Shown: piece by piece, positions 8,769 to 18,061 of the stretch | Layout: every line of letters starts with the position of its first letter | Position numbering within the stretch: position 1 is the first letter of the stretch | Origin: Bauldia sp. | GTDB taxonomy: Bacteria > Pseudomonadota > Alphaproteobacteria > Rhizobiales > Kaistiaceae | Direction: 5' to 3' | Assembly (NCBI GenBank): GCA_028284325.1 | Contig: JANQRX010000010.1 | Coordinates: forward strand, 62,001 to 126,000 | Length of the DNA stretch: 64,000 nt | Program-made: the position numbers and the translations under genes | Notes under the pieces: model-generated | Seen by the model: only the letters and a program-made list of their open reading frames with translations | What the model was told of the DNA's origin: nothing | The model's database searches: none

Positions 8769-10450
8769 GCGACGCGCCGCGGCGCCCGTCGCCAGAGCCG
8801 CGCGAGGCAATGGAGGTCGATGTCGTGATCGTCGGCGCCGGGCCCGCTGGCCTGGCCGCCGCCATCCGTCTCAAGCAGCTCGAGCCGGACACCAACGTGG
8901 TCGTCCTGGAGAAAGGCTCCGAGGTCGGGGCCCACATCCTGTCGGGCGCGGTGATCGACCCGGCCGGCCTCGACGCACTGCTGCCCGACTGGCGCGACGA
9001 GGAAGCGTCCCTCGGCACGCCGGTGACCGACGACCGCTTCCTCTACCTCGGGCCTGCCGGGGCGCTTCGGCTCCCCAACCTCGTAATGCCGCCGCTGATG
9101 TCGAACCACGGCAATCTCATCGTTTCGCTGGGCCAGGTGTGCCGCTGGCTGGCGGGCCGGGCCGAGGCGCTCGGCGTCGAGATCTATCCTGGCTTTCCCG
9201 CGACCGAGCTCCTCCATGACGATCAGGGGCGCGTGACCGGTGTGGCCACCGGCGACATGGGTGTGGCGCGCGACGGCGCGCCCAAGGCGACGTTCACGCG
9301 CGGCATGGAGCTTCGCGCCCGCTACACCCTGCTCGGCGAAGGGGCTCGGGGATCGCTTGCCGGGCAGGCGATCGCGCTCTTCAACCTCGACGCAGAAGCC
9401 GATCCGCCGAAGTTCGGTCTTGGACTCAAGGAGATGTGGCAGGTCGCGCCGGAGCATCACCGCCCCGGCCGGGTGCAGCACACCTTCGGCTGGCCGCTCG
9501 GCGCCGGCACCGGCGGCGGCTCGTTCATCTATCACCTGGCCGACGACAACCGGGTCGCGGTCGGCTTCGTCGTTCACCTCGACTACGCCAACCCGTACCT
9601 CTCGCCCTTCGAGGAATTCCAGCGCTTCAAGACCCATCCGGCGATCCGGCCGCTGTTCGAGGGCGGCCGGCGCATTGCCTACGGGGCGCGTGCGCTCACC
9701 GAAGGCGGCTGGCAGTCGGTGCCGAAGCTCGCCTTTCCCGGCGGCGCGCTGATCGGCTGCGCCGCGGGCCTTCTCAACGTCCCACGCCTCAAGGGCACCC
9801 ACAACGCCATGTTCTCCGGCATGCTGGCGGCCGAGCACGTCCGGGACGCGCTGGCCGCCGGCCGCGCCCATGACGAACTGGCCGATCTCGACCCGGCTTT
9901 GCGCGCCGGGCCGGTGGGCCGCGACCTCAGGCGTGTGCGCAACGTCAAGCCGCTGTGGTCGCGTTATGGCCTGTTCGGCGGCATCACCCTTGGCGGGCTC
10001 GACATGTGGGCCAACACGCTGGGCTTCTCGCCGTTCGGCACCCTGCGTCACCGGTGCGCCGACCACGCCGCGCTGAAACCGGCCGCGGCGTGCACACCGA
10101 TCGCCTATCCGAAGCCGGACGGTGCGCTGACCTTCGACCGGCTGTCGTCCGTGCAGCTCGCCAACGTCCACCACGAGGAGGACCAGCCGGTCCATCTGCA
10201 TGTCGCCGACGACGACCTGCAACGCACCTCCGAGCATGGCGTGTTTGCCGGTCCGTCAGTTCGCTACTGCCCGGCCGCGGTCTATGAATGGTTGCCCCCT
10301 GATGCCGGCGGCTCCGATCCCGCACCGCGCTTCGCGATCAACGCCGCCAACTGCGTCCACTGCAAGACCTGCGACATCAAGGATCCCAACCGGAACATCA
10401 CCTGGGTCCCGCCCGAGGGCGGCGGCGGACCCAACTACGGCGCCATGTGA
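8765..10450 (+). CDS. Electron transfer flavoprotein-ubiquinone oxidoreductase
   Basis: 561 residues from a GTG overlapping the etfA stop; an ATG 16 codons in is an alternative start. ETF-QO passes electrons from ETF to ubiquinone at the inner membrane. The N-terminal FAD fingerprint [16 protein letters not shown] is at about 21-36, and the substrate/quinone region includes [20 protein letters not shown]. The C-terminal [4Fe-4S] cysteines are all present (about C502, C530, C533, C536 in [12 protein letters not shown]). It ends with the family tail [10 protein letters not shown]. Intact. Confidence 0.96.
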   Translation: MSDAPRRPSPEPREAMEVDVVIVGAGPAGLAAAIRLKQLEPDTNVVVLEKGSEVGAHILSGAVIDPAGLDALLPDWRDEEASLGTPVTDDRFLYLGPAGALRLPNLVMPPLMSNHGNLIVSLGQVCRWLAGRAEALGVEIYPGFPATELLHDDQGRVTGVATGDMGVARDGAPKATFTRGMELRARYTLLGEGARGSLAGQAIALFNLDAEADPPKFGLGLKEMWQVAPEHHRPGRVQHTFGWPLGAGTGGGSFIYHLADDNRVAVGFVVHLDYANPYLSPFEEFQRFKTHPAIRPLFEGGRRIAYGARALTEGGWQSVPKLAFPGGALIGCAAGLLNVPRLKGTHNAMFSGMLAAEHVRDALAAGRAHDELADLDPALRAGPVGRDLRRVRNVKPLWSRYGLFGGITLGGLDMWANTLGFSPFGTLRHRCADHAALKPAAACTPIAYPKPDGALTFDRLSSVQLANVHHEEDQPVHLHVADDDLQRTSEHGVFAGPSVRYCPAAVYEWLPPDAGGSDPAPRFAINAANCVHCKTCDIKDPNRNITWVPPEGGGGPNYGAM

Positions 10451-10556
10451 CCGGCCGTCATTCCCGCACCGAACTGGCGCCGCCGGAGCGCCGCAGGGTC
10501 GCGGGGGCGTCGAGCTTGCCGTCGCTGAGATAAGCCGTAGCGTATCGTCGACCCGC

Positions 10557-12098
10557 CTACCGATCGAGCGGCGTTTGCAGGTCGCGTCCGAGATAGATGG
10601 TGGTGTGGACGAGCGGATGACCGGCGCCGGACATGGACAGCGGTCCGAGCGGTTCCACCGTCGCGAACACGCCGGCCATGAAACCCGCGGGATCGGTCTC
10701 CGGCCGTCGCCGTGTGACGTAGATGCCGTCGCGCCCGATCAGATCGGCGCTGTCGGCCATCGCCTCGGATATGACATGCTCGGTATGGCAGACCACCGGC
10801 ACGAGGTCGCCGGCGGCGACGCTGAGGCGCGAGCAGTCGTCCCAGCGGTCGCCGATCAGGAAGACACGCTCGCCGTCGAGCAGGTCTCGCTCGGCGAGGA
10901 AGGCCCGCACATCCCACCAGTCGATGTTCTCCGACAGGATCGGGTCGTAGGTCGCGTACGTGGGGGCGACCAGCCGCAGCCAGCCGATGGTCAGATGGCT
11001 GATCCAGACGAAGGCCACGACCGCGAACGCCGCGACCGAAGCGATGACCGTGAGGCGGAGCAGGGTACGTAGCCAGCCGGTCAGACCGGCCGCGAGACCG
11101 CCCAGAAGCGGGAAGGCGAGGAGGTAGCCCGACGCGACCCAGTGCAGGGCCCGGGCCTCGCCGCCGAACAGGCCCACCAGCGGAAAGAACAGCATCGGCC
11201 CCAGTGCCATCCAGGCGAGCAACCACGCCTGCGGCCGCGCACGCTCGAACAGGAGCGTTCGCCCGACGGCGACGACCAGGCCGAGCCAGGTCAGAGGCAG
11301 CACCACCACCGCCAGGAGGCCCGTGCGGATCAGCGTGAGGACCGGTTTGAACTCGCCGGTCGACAGGGCACGGGGCCCCTGAAATTGAAGTGCCCGCCAG
11401 TCGTTGGCGATGTTCCAAACGATCGACGGCATCAGGAACAGCGCCGTGACCGCCAGGGCGACATAGGGGGCGGGGTGCCGCAGCCACCGCCGGTAGGCCG
11501 GTTGGGTGAGCACAAAAACGAGGATGCCGGGCGCGAGCAGGACCGGGATGAACTTCGACATCAGCGCCAGACCGAAACCGAGGCCCGCAGCGAGCCACGC
11601 ATCCCAGCGCACGCGCTCGGTGGCGACGATGGCGGTGCAGAGGCCACTGGCGCCGAGCGCCACGCCGAAGAGCATGGGGCCGTCGGTGACCGCCGTCCCG
11701 CCGATGTAGAGGCTGAACAGGGGTGCCAGAGATAGAGCCGCCACCGCGTACAGGCCGGCGCGGGGAGCGTAGATACGGGCCGTCAGGCGATAGATGATCC
11801 AGGTGGCGCCAGCGAAGAACAGGAGGTTCGGCACGCGGACCGCCAGCGGGCTGTTGCCGCCGGTCAGCCAGCGCACCGCCGCCGTCAGCCAGACGGACAG
11901 CGGCGGATGGTCGAAGTAGCCGAGCGCCAGCTCCCGCGACGCCATCACCAGATAGGATTCGTCGCGGCTGAACCCCATGACCGACGCAAGCACGATCCGC
12001 ACCGCCAGGCAGGCGGCAATGATCAGGAGCGCCATCGCCTCCGGCGAGAAGGCGTTCTGGAATCGGCCGGGGGGCTGGCTGGAGGTGATGTCGCTCAT
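10557..12098 (-). CDS. Glycosyltransferase family 39 membrane protein (ArnT/PMT-like)
   Basis: A 513-residue polytopic inner-membrane protein with about a dozen hydrophobic segments. After TM1 comes a short periplasmic loop with FSRDESYLVMASRELALGYFDHPPLSVWL, the Asp/Glu-containing active-site pattern of PMT_2/ArnT enzymes (here xRDExYY-like, then YFDHPP). Such enzymes move a sugar from a polyprenyl-phosphate donor to a lipid or protein at the periplasmic face. It diverges from glpD across 150 bp and converges on ETF-QO. Donor and acceptor cannot be told. Confidence 0.82.
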   Translation of the reverse strand: MSDITSSQPPGRFQNAFSPEAMALLIIAACLAVRIVLASVMGFSRDESYLVMASRELALGYFDHPPLSVWLTAAVRWLTGGNSPLAVRVPNLLFFAGATWIIYRLTARIYAPRAGLYAVAALSLAPLFSLYIGGTAVTDGPMLFGVALGASGLCTAIVATERVRWDAWLAAGLGFGLALMSKFIPVLLAPGILVFVLTQPAYRRWLRHPAPYVALAVTALFLMPSIVWNIANDWRALQFQGPRALSTGEFKPVLTLIRTGLLAVVVLPLTWLGLVVAVGRTLLFERARPQAWLLAWMALGPMLFFPLVGLFGGEARALHWVASGYLLAFPLLGGLAAGLTGWLRTLLRLTVIASVAAFAVVAFVWISHLTIGWLRLVAPTYATYDPILSENIDWWDVRAFLAERDLLDGERVFLIGDRWDDCSRLSVAAGDLVPVVCHTEHVISEAMADSADLIGRDGIYVTRRRPETDPAGFMAGVFATVEPLGPLSMSGAGHPLVHTTIYLGRDLQTPLDR

Positions 12099-12248
12099 CG
12101 CGGGCTATCGGATCGGATGCAGGTGCCGTAGTTACCGGCGGTGCGGGCCGCGCGCAACGCGGAGCCTTGCGGGAATCCCGCCGGATCGCTCTATAGTCGA
12201 GACGACGGGGCGACGACCGATGACAAGAGCAAGAACAACGGACCGGCC

Positions 12249-13739
12249 ATGTACGACCTTCTGATCATCGGTGGCGGCGTCAACGGCGCGGGAATCGCCC
12301 GCGACGCTGCCGGGCGGGGTTTCTCGGTCCTGTTGTGTGAGGCCAACGACCTCGCCAGCGGCACCTCGTCGTGGTCGTCGAAGCTTGTCCACGGCGGCCT
12401 GCGCTATCTTGAGCACTACGAGTTCCGGCTGGTCCGCGAGGCGTTGATCGAGCGCGAGGTGCTGTGGGGGATCGCCCCGCACATCATCCGGCCGCTGCGT
12501 TTCGTCCTGCCGCACCACAGGAGCCTCCGGCCGGAGTGGATGATCCGTGCCGGCCTGCTGCTCTACGACCACATGGGTGGTCGCAAGAAGCTGCCGCCGA
12601 GTCGGCGGATCGATCTCAGGGGCGATGCCGCGGGCGCGCCGCTCCTGCCGCGCTTCAACGACGGTTTCGAGTACTCCGACTGCCGCGTCGACGATTCCCG
12701 CCTCGTCGTCCTCAACGCGCGCGACGCCGCCGATCGCGGTGCGGAGATTCGCGTCGGCACCCGCGTCACCGGCGCCGTGCGGGAGGCGGGACACTGGCGC
12801 GCGTCGCTCGTCGATCACGCGGACGGAGCGACCGGGGAGATCGAGGCCCGCTACATCGTCAATGCCGGCGGTCCGTGGGTGGCCGACGTCCATGAGGGGA
12901 TGCGGACCGAGGCCGCGCCGATCAGGATTCGCAAGGTCCAGGGCAGCCATATCGTCGTGCGCCGGCTCTACGACCACGACCGCTGCTACACCTTCCAGGA
13001 GAGCGACGGCCGGGTCATCTTCGCCATCCCTTATGAGCGCGATTTCACCCTCATCGGCACGACCGACCGCGACTATCACGGCGACCCCGCCGACGCCGCG
13101 ATCAGCGACGACGAGACCGATTATCTGCTGGCCGCGGCCGCCGACTATTTCGCCAAACCACCGACACGCGACGACATCGTCTGGACCTATTCCGGCGTGC
13201 GGCCGCTCTACGACGACGGCGCCAGCAAGGCCCAGGAAGCGACCCGCGACTACGTGCTGAAAACCGACGGCGATGACGCCGTCGTGCTCAACATCATCGG
13301 CGGCAAGATCACCACCTATCGCCGTCTTGCCGAGGAGGCGATGGAACGGATCGAGCGCACGCTCGGCCGGCGCGGTTCGGCCTGGACGGCGACGGCGCCG
13401 TTGCCAGGCGGCGATTTCCCGACCGACGGTGTGACGACGCTCGAAACGAAGATCATCGCCGCGCACCCGTATCTCGATGCCGCCCACGCTGCCCGCCTGG
13501 CGCGCCACTACGGTACCTCGACGTTCGACCTCCTGGGGGATCGCGAGGAGGCCGCCGATCTCGGCGAGCACTTCGGCGCCGACCTCTACGCCTGCGAGGT
13601 CGACTGGCTGATCGGTCAGGAATGGGCGCGCTCGGCCGACGACGTGCTGTGGCGGCGCACCAAGCTCGGTCTGAGACTGAACGAAGCCGAGACAGCCGAC
13701 CTCGCCGTTTGGATGGACGGCCGCGCGCAGGCCGCGTAG
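12249..13739 (+). CDS. glpD: Glycerol-3-phosphate dehydrogenase (FAD, respiratory)
   Basis: 496 residues from the ATG at 12249; the family begins at MYDLLIIGGGVNGAGIARDA. GlpD oxidises sn-glycerol 3-phosphate to dihydroxyacetone phosphate and feeds electrons to quinone. Key parts are the Rossmann FAD motif (about 4-20), LASGTSSWSSKLVHGGLRYLE, the substrate segment FAIPYERDFTLIGTTDRDY, and IGGKITTYRRLAE. No glpF, glpK or glpR is adjacent. The iron alcohol dehydrogenase follows 33 bp downstream, so both may form one transcript. Confidence 0.95.
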   Translation: MYDLLIIGGGVNGAGIARDAAGRGFSVLLCEANDLASGTSSWSSKLVHGGLRYLEHYEFRLVREALIEREVLWGIAPHIIRPLRFVLPHHRSLRPEWMIRAGLLLYDHMGGRKKLPPSRRIDLRGDAAGAPLLPRFNDGFEYSDCRVDDSRLVVLNARDAADRGAEIRVGTRVTGAVREAGHWRASLVDHADGATGEIEARYIVNAGGPWVADVHEGMRTEAAPIRIRKVQGSHIVVRRLYDHDRCYTFQESDGRVIFAIPYERDFTLIGTTDRDYHGDPADAAISDDETDYLLAAAADYFAKPPTRDDIVWTYSGVRPLYDDGASKAQEATRDYVLKTDGDDAVVLNIIGGKITTYRRLAEEAMERIERTLGRRGSAWTATAPLPGGDFPTDGVTTLETKIIAAHPYLDAAHAARLARHYGTSTFDLLGDREEAADLGEHFGADLYACEVDWLIGQEWARSADDVLWRRTKLGLRLNEAETADLAVWMDGRAQAA

Positions 13740-13772
13740 CGTCGACGCGTCACAGCCCGAAAGACACCTCCC

Positions 13773-14897
13773 ATGGCCCCCATCAACTACGTCACCCGCA
13801 TCGAGTTCGGACAGGGTGTGCTCGCCGGCCTGCCGTCGGTCCTCGCCGACCTTCACATCGACCGCCCGCTGCTGATCGCCGATCGCGGGGTCGAGGCGGC
13901 CGGACTGGTGGAGCGCGTGACCTCGCTGCTCGCCGACAAGCCGGCCATGTTCCTCGACGTGGAGACCAACCCGACCGAGGCCGCCGTCAGGGCCGGCCTG
14001 GCCGTCTATCGCGCTGAGAGCTGCAACGGGATCATCGCCGTCGGCGGTGGTTCGCCGATCGACCTCGCCAAGGGGGTGGCGCTGATGGCGACTCACGCCG
14101 GTGGACTGGAGCGTTACGCGATGATCTATGGCGGAGCGAAGGCGATCGGGCCGACGCTGCCGGTGGTGGCGATTCCCACCACCGCCGGGACAGGCGCGGA
14201 GGTCGGCCGCGCCGCCCTCATCACCCTCGACAGCGGTCGCAAGCTCGGCTTCCTGAGCCCCCATCTCATTCCCCGCTGCGCGGTTTGCGATCCCGACATG
14301 ACGGCGAGCCTGCCGCCGCATCTCGCCGCCGCAACCGGGCTCGACGCGCTGTCGCACTGCATCGAGACGCTGTTCTCGCCCCGCTTCAATCCCCCTGCCG
14401 AGGCCGTTGCGCTCGACGGCGCCCGGCGTGTCTGGGCGCATATCGAGGACGTGGTCACCGGCGACGCAGACCTGCACGCGCGCGCCCAAATGATGATGGG
14501 GGCGCTGGAGGGCGGGCTGGCGTTCCAGAAAGGGCTCGGCGCCGTCCATGCCCTCAGCCATGCGCTCGGTGGTCTCGCCGAGCCCTGCCTGCACCACGGC
14601 ACGCTGAACGCGATCCTCATGCCCGGCGTCGTCCGGTTCAACGCGGAGACGGTGGACGACAAGATCACGCGCCTTAAGTCTGCGCTCGGGATGGATGCGG
14701 ATCAGGATCTTGCGGCGGAGCTCGAAGCCATGAACCGACGGCTGGGGATTCCGGCCGGCCTCGCCACGCTCGGGGTCGATCCCGCGGTGCTGCCACAGAT
14801 GGCGGCTTACGCTCTGGCCGACCATGCGCACCCGACCAATCCGCGCGAGGCCGCCGAGGCGGACTACCTGAAGCTGCTCGAAGACGTGATGGTGTGA
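13773..14897 (+). CDS. Iron-containing alcohol dehydrogenase
   Basis: 374 residues of the Fe-ADH (type III) family. The NAD(P)-binding GGGSPIDLAKGVALM is at about 91-105, TTAGTGAEV follows, and the metal-binding region has ATGLDALSHCIE, GAVHALSHALGG and CLHHGTLNAI, so the expected Asp/His ligands are present. The closest recognised patterns are 4-hydroxybutyrate and 1,3-propanediol dehydrogenases; lying after glpD, a role in C3/C4 alcohols is a reasonable inference. Its stop overlaps a GTG of the next gene (GTGA). Confidence 0.87.
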   Translation: MAPINYVTRIEFGQGVLAGLPSVLADLHIDRPLLIADRGVEAAGLVERVTSLLADKPAMFLDVETNPTEAAVRAGLAVYRAESCNGIIAVGGGSPIDLAKGVALMATHAGGLERYAMIYGGAKAIGPTLPVVAIPTTAGTGAEVGRAALITLDSGRKLGFLSPHLIPRCAVCDPDMTASLPPHLAAATGLDALSHCIETLFSPRFNPPAEAVALDGARRVWAHIEDVVTGDADLHARAQMMMGALEGGLAFQKGLGAVHALSHALGGLAEPCLHHGTLNAILMPGVVRFNAETVDDKITRLKSALGMDADQDLAAELEAMNRRLGIPAGLATLGVDPAVLPQMAAYALADHAHPTNPREAAEADYLKLLEDVMV

Positions 14898-16180
14898 CCG
14901 GATCCCTGCCGGGGGCGCTCGGCAACCGGGGTCCGCGCTACCGGGCGGTCCTCACCGTCCCTCCCGGCCCGAAGCGGCTGACCGACGACCGGGAAATGGC
15001 CCGCTTCCACGTGCCGTCCGGCGGCCGGGCCCGACCGCGACAGCGATCGGCGCCGAAGCTCGCGGCCGCGCGTGCGATTCTGGTAGTGCGCCTCGACTTT
15101 GTCGGCGACTGGGTGCTGACCACGCCGTTCCTCGACGAACTGCGCCGACAGGCGCCGCATGCCATCATCACGGCGGTAGTGATCGACCGCGCTTTCGCGC
15201 TCGCCGATGCCGATCCCGCGGTGGATCGCGTCGTGTCGATCGCCTGGGCGCGCGGCCGTCGCATCTGTTTCGGGGCGACGCGGCCGGGTACCCTCGGCGC
15301 GTTCCTCCAGGATTACCGGCACGGCCGCTTCGACCTCGCGCTGGTGCCCCGCTGGGACATTGACTTCAACGGCGCCGCACTTGTCGCCCATGGCAGCGGG
15401 GCGCCGAGGATCGTCGGATTCTCGGAACGTTCCACCGACGCCAAGGCGTTGGCCAATCGCGGCGACGACCGCGTCTACACCGATCTTGTCGACGATCGCC
15501 GCATCCTTCACGAGGCGGCGCGGCAGATGACCCTGCTCGGGGCTCTCGGCGTCCGCGCATGGGACGAAGCGCCGGTGCGGGCCGCCTTCACGCTCGCCGA
15601 TGCGTCGCGGGTTGATGCCGAACTGGCCTGCACATTCGGGGCCGACGACCGGCCGCTGCTGGCGGTCGCGCCGTTTGTGGATCAGGGTCGCCGCACGCTG
15701 CCGCGCGACCAACTGCTGCCCGTCATCAGACGGTTACAGGCGGCGTTCGGCCTGCGCATCGCGGTGGTGGCCGCACCGATGCACGCTGCCCGGGCGACGG
15801 CGTTCGCCCGCGATCTTGGTGACGAGGCGGTGGCGTTTGCGGGGCGGTTTTCCCTGCGCGAAACCGCCGCCCTGGTGGCGCGCGCTGACCTCCTGGTCGG
15901 CATGGACAGTGGGCCGGCCCATATCGCCGCGGGCGTCGGGACGCCGGTTGCCGTGTGTTCGTGCCACCCCGCCGACGCGCCGCCCGGCCATCCCCAGTCG
16001 CCGGTGCGGTTTGCCCCACGGGGCCCGCGGGATCGCGTTCTGGTCCTGCAACCCGATCACGCGCTGCCACCCTGCCGCAACGGCTGCGAACAGGCCGAGG
16101 CCCATTGCATACGACAGCTCGACGAAGCCGCGGTGTGGCCGCGCCTGTCGGCCTTCGTCGAGGCGATCCTCGCGACCTGA
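14894..16180 (+). CDS. Glycosyltransferase family 9 (heptosyltransferase-like)
   Basis: 428 residues if translation begins at the GTG overlapping the upstream stop; an ATG at 14996 gives 394 residues and is closer to the family, whose conserved part begins at ILVVRLDFVGDWVLTTPF. The C-terminal half has the ADP-heptose donor-site pattern LLVGMDSGPAHIAAGVGTPV. Family members add heptose or related sugars to lipopolysaccharide cores. The C-terminus carries a Cys-containing PPCRNGCEQAEAHC segment. No LPS biosynthesis neighbours apart from the divergent GT39 gene, so the acceptor is unknown. Confidence 0.8.
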   Translation: MTGSLPGALGNRGPRYRAVLTVPPGPKRLTDDREMARFHVPSGGRARPRQRSAPKLAAARAILVVRLDFVGDWVLTTPFLDELRRQAPHAIITAVVIDRAFALADADPAVDRVVSIAWARGRRICFGATRPGTLGAFLQDYRHGRFDLALVPRWDIDFNGAALVAHGSGAPRIVGFSERSTDAKALANRGDDRVYTDLVDDRRILHEAARQMTLLGALGVRAWDEAPVRAAFTLADASRVDAELACTFGADDRPLLAVAPFVDQGRRTLPRDQLLPVIRRLQAAFGLRIAVVAAPMHAARATAFARDLGDEAVAFAGRFSLRETAALVARADLLVGMDSGPAHIAAGVGTPVAVCSCHPADAPPGHPQSPVRFAPRGPRDRVLVLQPDHALPPCRNGCEQAEAHCIRQLDEAAVWPRLSAFVEAILAT

Positions 16181-16248
16181 CACTTCATCTTGCCCCGCGC
16201 CCGCTCGCCTGACTAAGGTGCAGGGCGCGGTTGCGGATGGAGGGTGAC

Positions 16249-18048
16249 GTGGCTGCATGTCGGCAATGGCTGAGAGGTGGACTGGGAGCGGTGGCGCTCC
16301 TTGCCGGGGCCCTGACGGCGTCGTCGGCGATGGCGATCTCCGATCCCCTGCTGGTCGCCCGCGTCGAGGCGGCGCTTCTGGCTGATCCCGGCGAGGCCGC
16401 GTTCGCGCCGCTGGATGCCGCCGTTCGCGCCGACGACATGCCGGACGCCGACAAGCGCGATCTCCTCGCCGACCTTGCCCGGTTGCGGGCCCGCTACGGC
16501 TACCATGCCGAGGCAGCCGAGGCGCTGACCCTGCAGGCCGATGTCATCGCTCGCCTGGAGGGCCCGGCGTCGCCGGACCTTGCACCGGTGCTGGCGGCGG
16601 CGTCACGCGCCTGGCTTCTGGGCGCCGATCCGGGACGGGCACTGCAAGCTGCCGAGCGCGCGCTCGGTCTCGATCTCAGCTACTACGGCTGCGCCTCCGA
16701 TCTCGTTGCGCTGGCCTACGAGCGGGTCGCGGTTACCAACCGCGTGCTGGGGCGCACGTCCGAGGCGGAACGGGCGGAGCGTTTCGCGGCCGACGCCGAG
16801 GCGCGTTGCGATGCGCTGACCTTGCCGGCCACCCGCGGCGTTGCCGTCACCCAGGAGTTCGCCACCGCCAGGGAGGAGAGCTTCGCCCGGGTCAAGGTGT
16901 TCTACGGAACCGACCGCCTGCGCACCGGCAGCCGCCGCCCCAACGACTTCTACGGCGGCGATCGCGGTCCGGTGGAGTACGGCGTCGCCGAGGTGACGGT
17001 GCCGCGGGTGCACAAGCCCGGCGAGGTGGAAGCGCCGTCGCTCCTGAAGCTGGAATGGGCCGAGAACCCCGAACGCCATTTCGTCATCACCCGCATCGAG
17101 GTGATGGCCGGCGAGACCATGTTCGCCGACATCCGCAGCACGCTTGCCGAGCGCGGATCGGACGAGGCCTTTGTCTTCGTCCACGGCTACAACGTCACCT
17201 TCGCCGAAGCCCTCAAGCGCACCGCGCAGATCGCCTACGACGTCAATTTCGAGGGTGCGCCGATCCTCTACTCATGGCCGTCGCGCGGCAGCACCTTTGC
17301 CTATGTGCGCGACGAGGCCGTGGTGCGGCTGAGCGGCCGGCATCTGGTCAGGTTCCTGGACGACGTGGTGGCGCGTACGGGCGCGCGCCGGATCAACATC
17401 ATCGCCCACTCCATGGGCAATCGTGCCGTGATCGATGCGCTGGAACTGATCAGCGTGCGCCGCGCCGCCTCGGGCCGGACGGGGCCGCTGTTCGAGCAGG
17501 CGATCTTCGCTGCCCCCGATGAGGACGCGGCGCTGTTCGCCGCGATGCTCCAGACGGTGCGGCCGGTGGCCCGCCGGGTCACGCTCTACGGCTCGCAGAA
17601 CGACGTTGCCCTCAAGGCGTCCGAAACCCTGCACGGCGACCGCCGGCGGGCCGGGCAGGGTGGCGACGGCATCCTGGTCGCCGACGGCGTCGATTCCATC
17701 GACATGTCCGACCTCGGGGCCGACGTGCTGGGCCACAGCTACTTCGCGGGCACGGCCTCGGCGCTCACCGACATGTCGTGGCTCTTCTTCCGCAACGCGC
17801 CGCCACACCAGCGCTGCGGCATGAACGGCCGCGAGCGACCGGAGGGCATGTTCTGGCGCTTCGATCCGGTGAGCTGCGACGGACCGGTGTTGCTGTCGGC
17901 GCTGACGATGCTGCGGCGTGGCGGGGCGGCGGCGCTGCAACGGCTGGAGAACCTGCTCGCCGATGCCCGCAATGGCGGCCGGACCGACGAGGCGGCCGAG
18001 TGGGAGAAGATCCGCACCGCCGCCGCCAGCGTCATCGGCGCGCCCTGA
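16249..18048 (+). CDS. Secreted alpha/beta hydrolase with TPR-like N-terminus (DUF900)
   Basis: 599 residues from the GTG at 16249 (GGAGGG just upstream); an ATG at 16237 is an alternative start. A signal peptide (GGLGAVALLAGALTASSAMA) is followed by about 170 residues of helical, TPR-like pairs. A DUF900 esterase/lipase-superfamily domain then starts near VFYGTDRLRTG. EAFVFVHGYN carries the oxyanion region, the nucleophile is Ser near 388 in IAHSMGN, and the likely His is in VLGHSYF. Predicted periplasmic or outer-membrane-associated; substrate unknown. It converges on the caspase-repeat gene with a 13-bp gap. Confidence 0.8.
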   Translation: MAACRQWLRGGLGAVALLAGALTASSAMAISDPLLVARVEAALLADPGEAAFAPLDAAVRADDMPDADKRDLLADLARLRARYGYHAEAAEALTLQADVIARLEGPASPDLAPVLAAASRAWLLGADPGRALQAAERALGLDLSYYGCASDLVALAYERVAVTNRVLGRTSEAERAERFAADAEARCDALTLPATRGVAVTQEFATAREESFARVKVFYGTDRLRTGSRRPNDFYGGDRGPVEYGVAEVTVPRVHKPGEVEAPSLLKLEWAENPERHFVITRIEVMAGETMFADIRSTLAERGSDEAFVFVHGYNVTFAEALKRTAQIAYDVNFEGAPILYSWPSRGSTFAYVRDEAVVRLSGRHLVRFLDDVVARTGARRINIIAHSMGNRAVIDALELISVRRAASGRTGPLFEQAIFAAPDEDAALFAAMLQTVRPVARRVTLYGSQNDVALKASETLHGDRRRAGQGGDGILVADGVDSIDMSDLGADVLGHSYFAGTASALTDMSWLFFRNAPPHQRCGMNGRERPEGMFWRFDPVSCDGPVLLSALTMLRRGGAAALQRLENLLADARNGGRTDEAAEWEKIRTAAASVIGAP

Positions 18049-18061
18049 GGTCAGGCGTCCG

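Noticed and set aside
12132-14831. An 899-codon minus-strand open frame
   Set aside because: Antisense to glpD and the iron alcohol dehydrogenase; no recognisable domain and composition of a GC-rich shadow frame.
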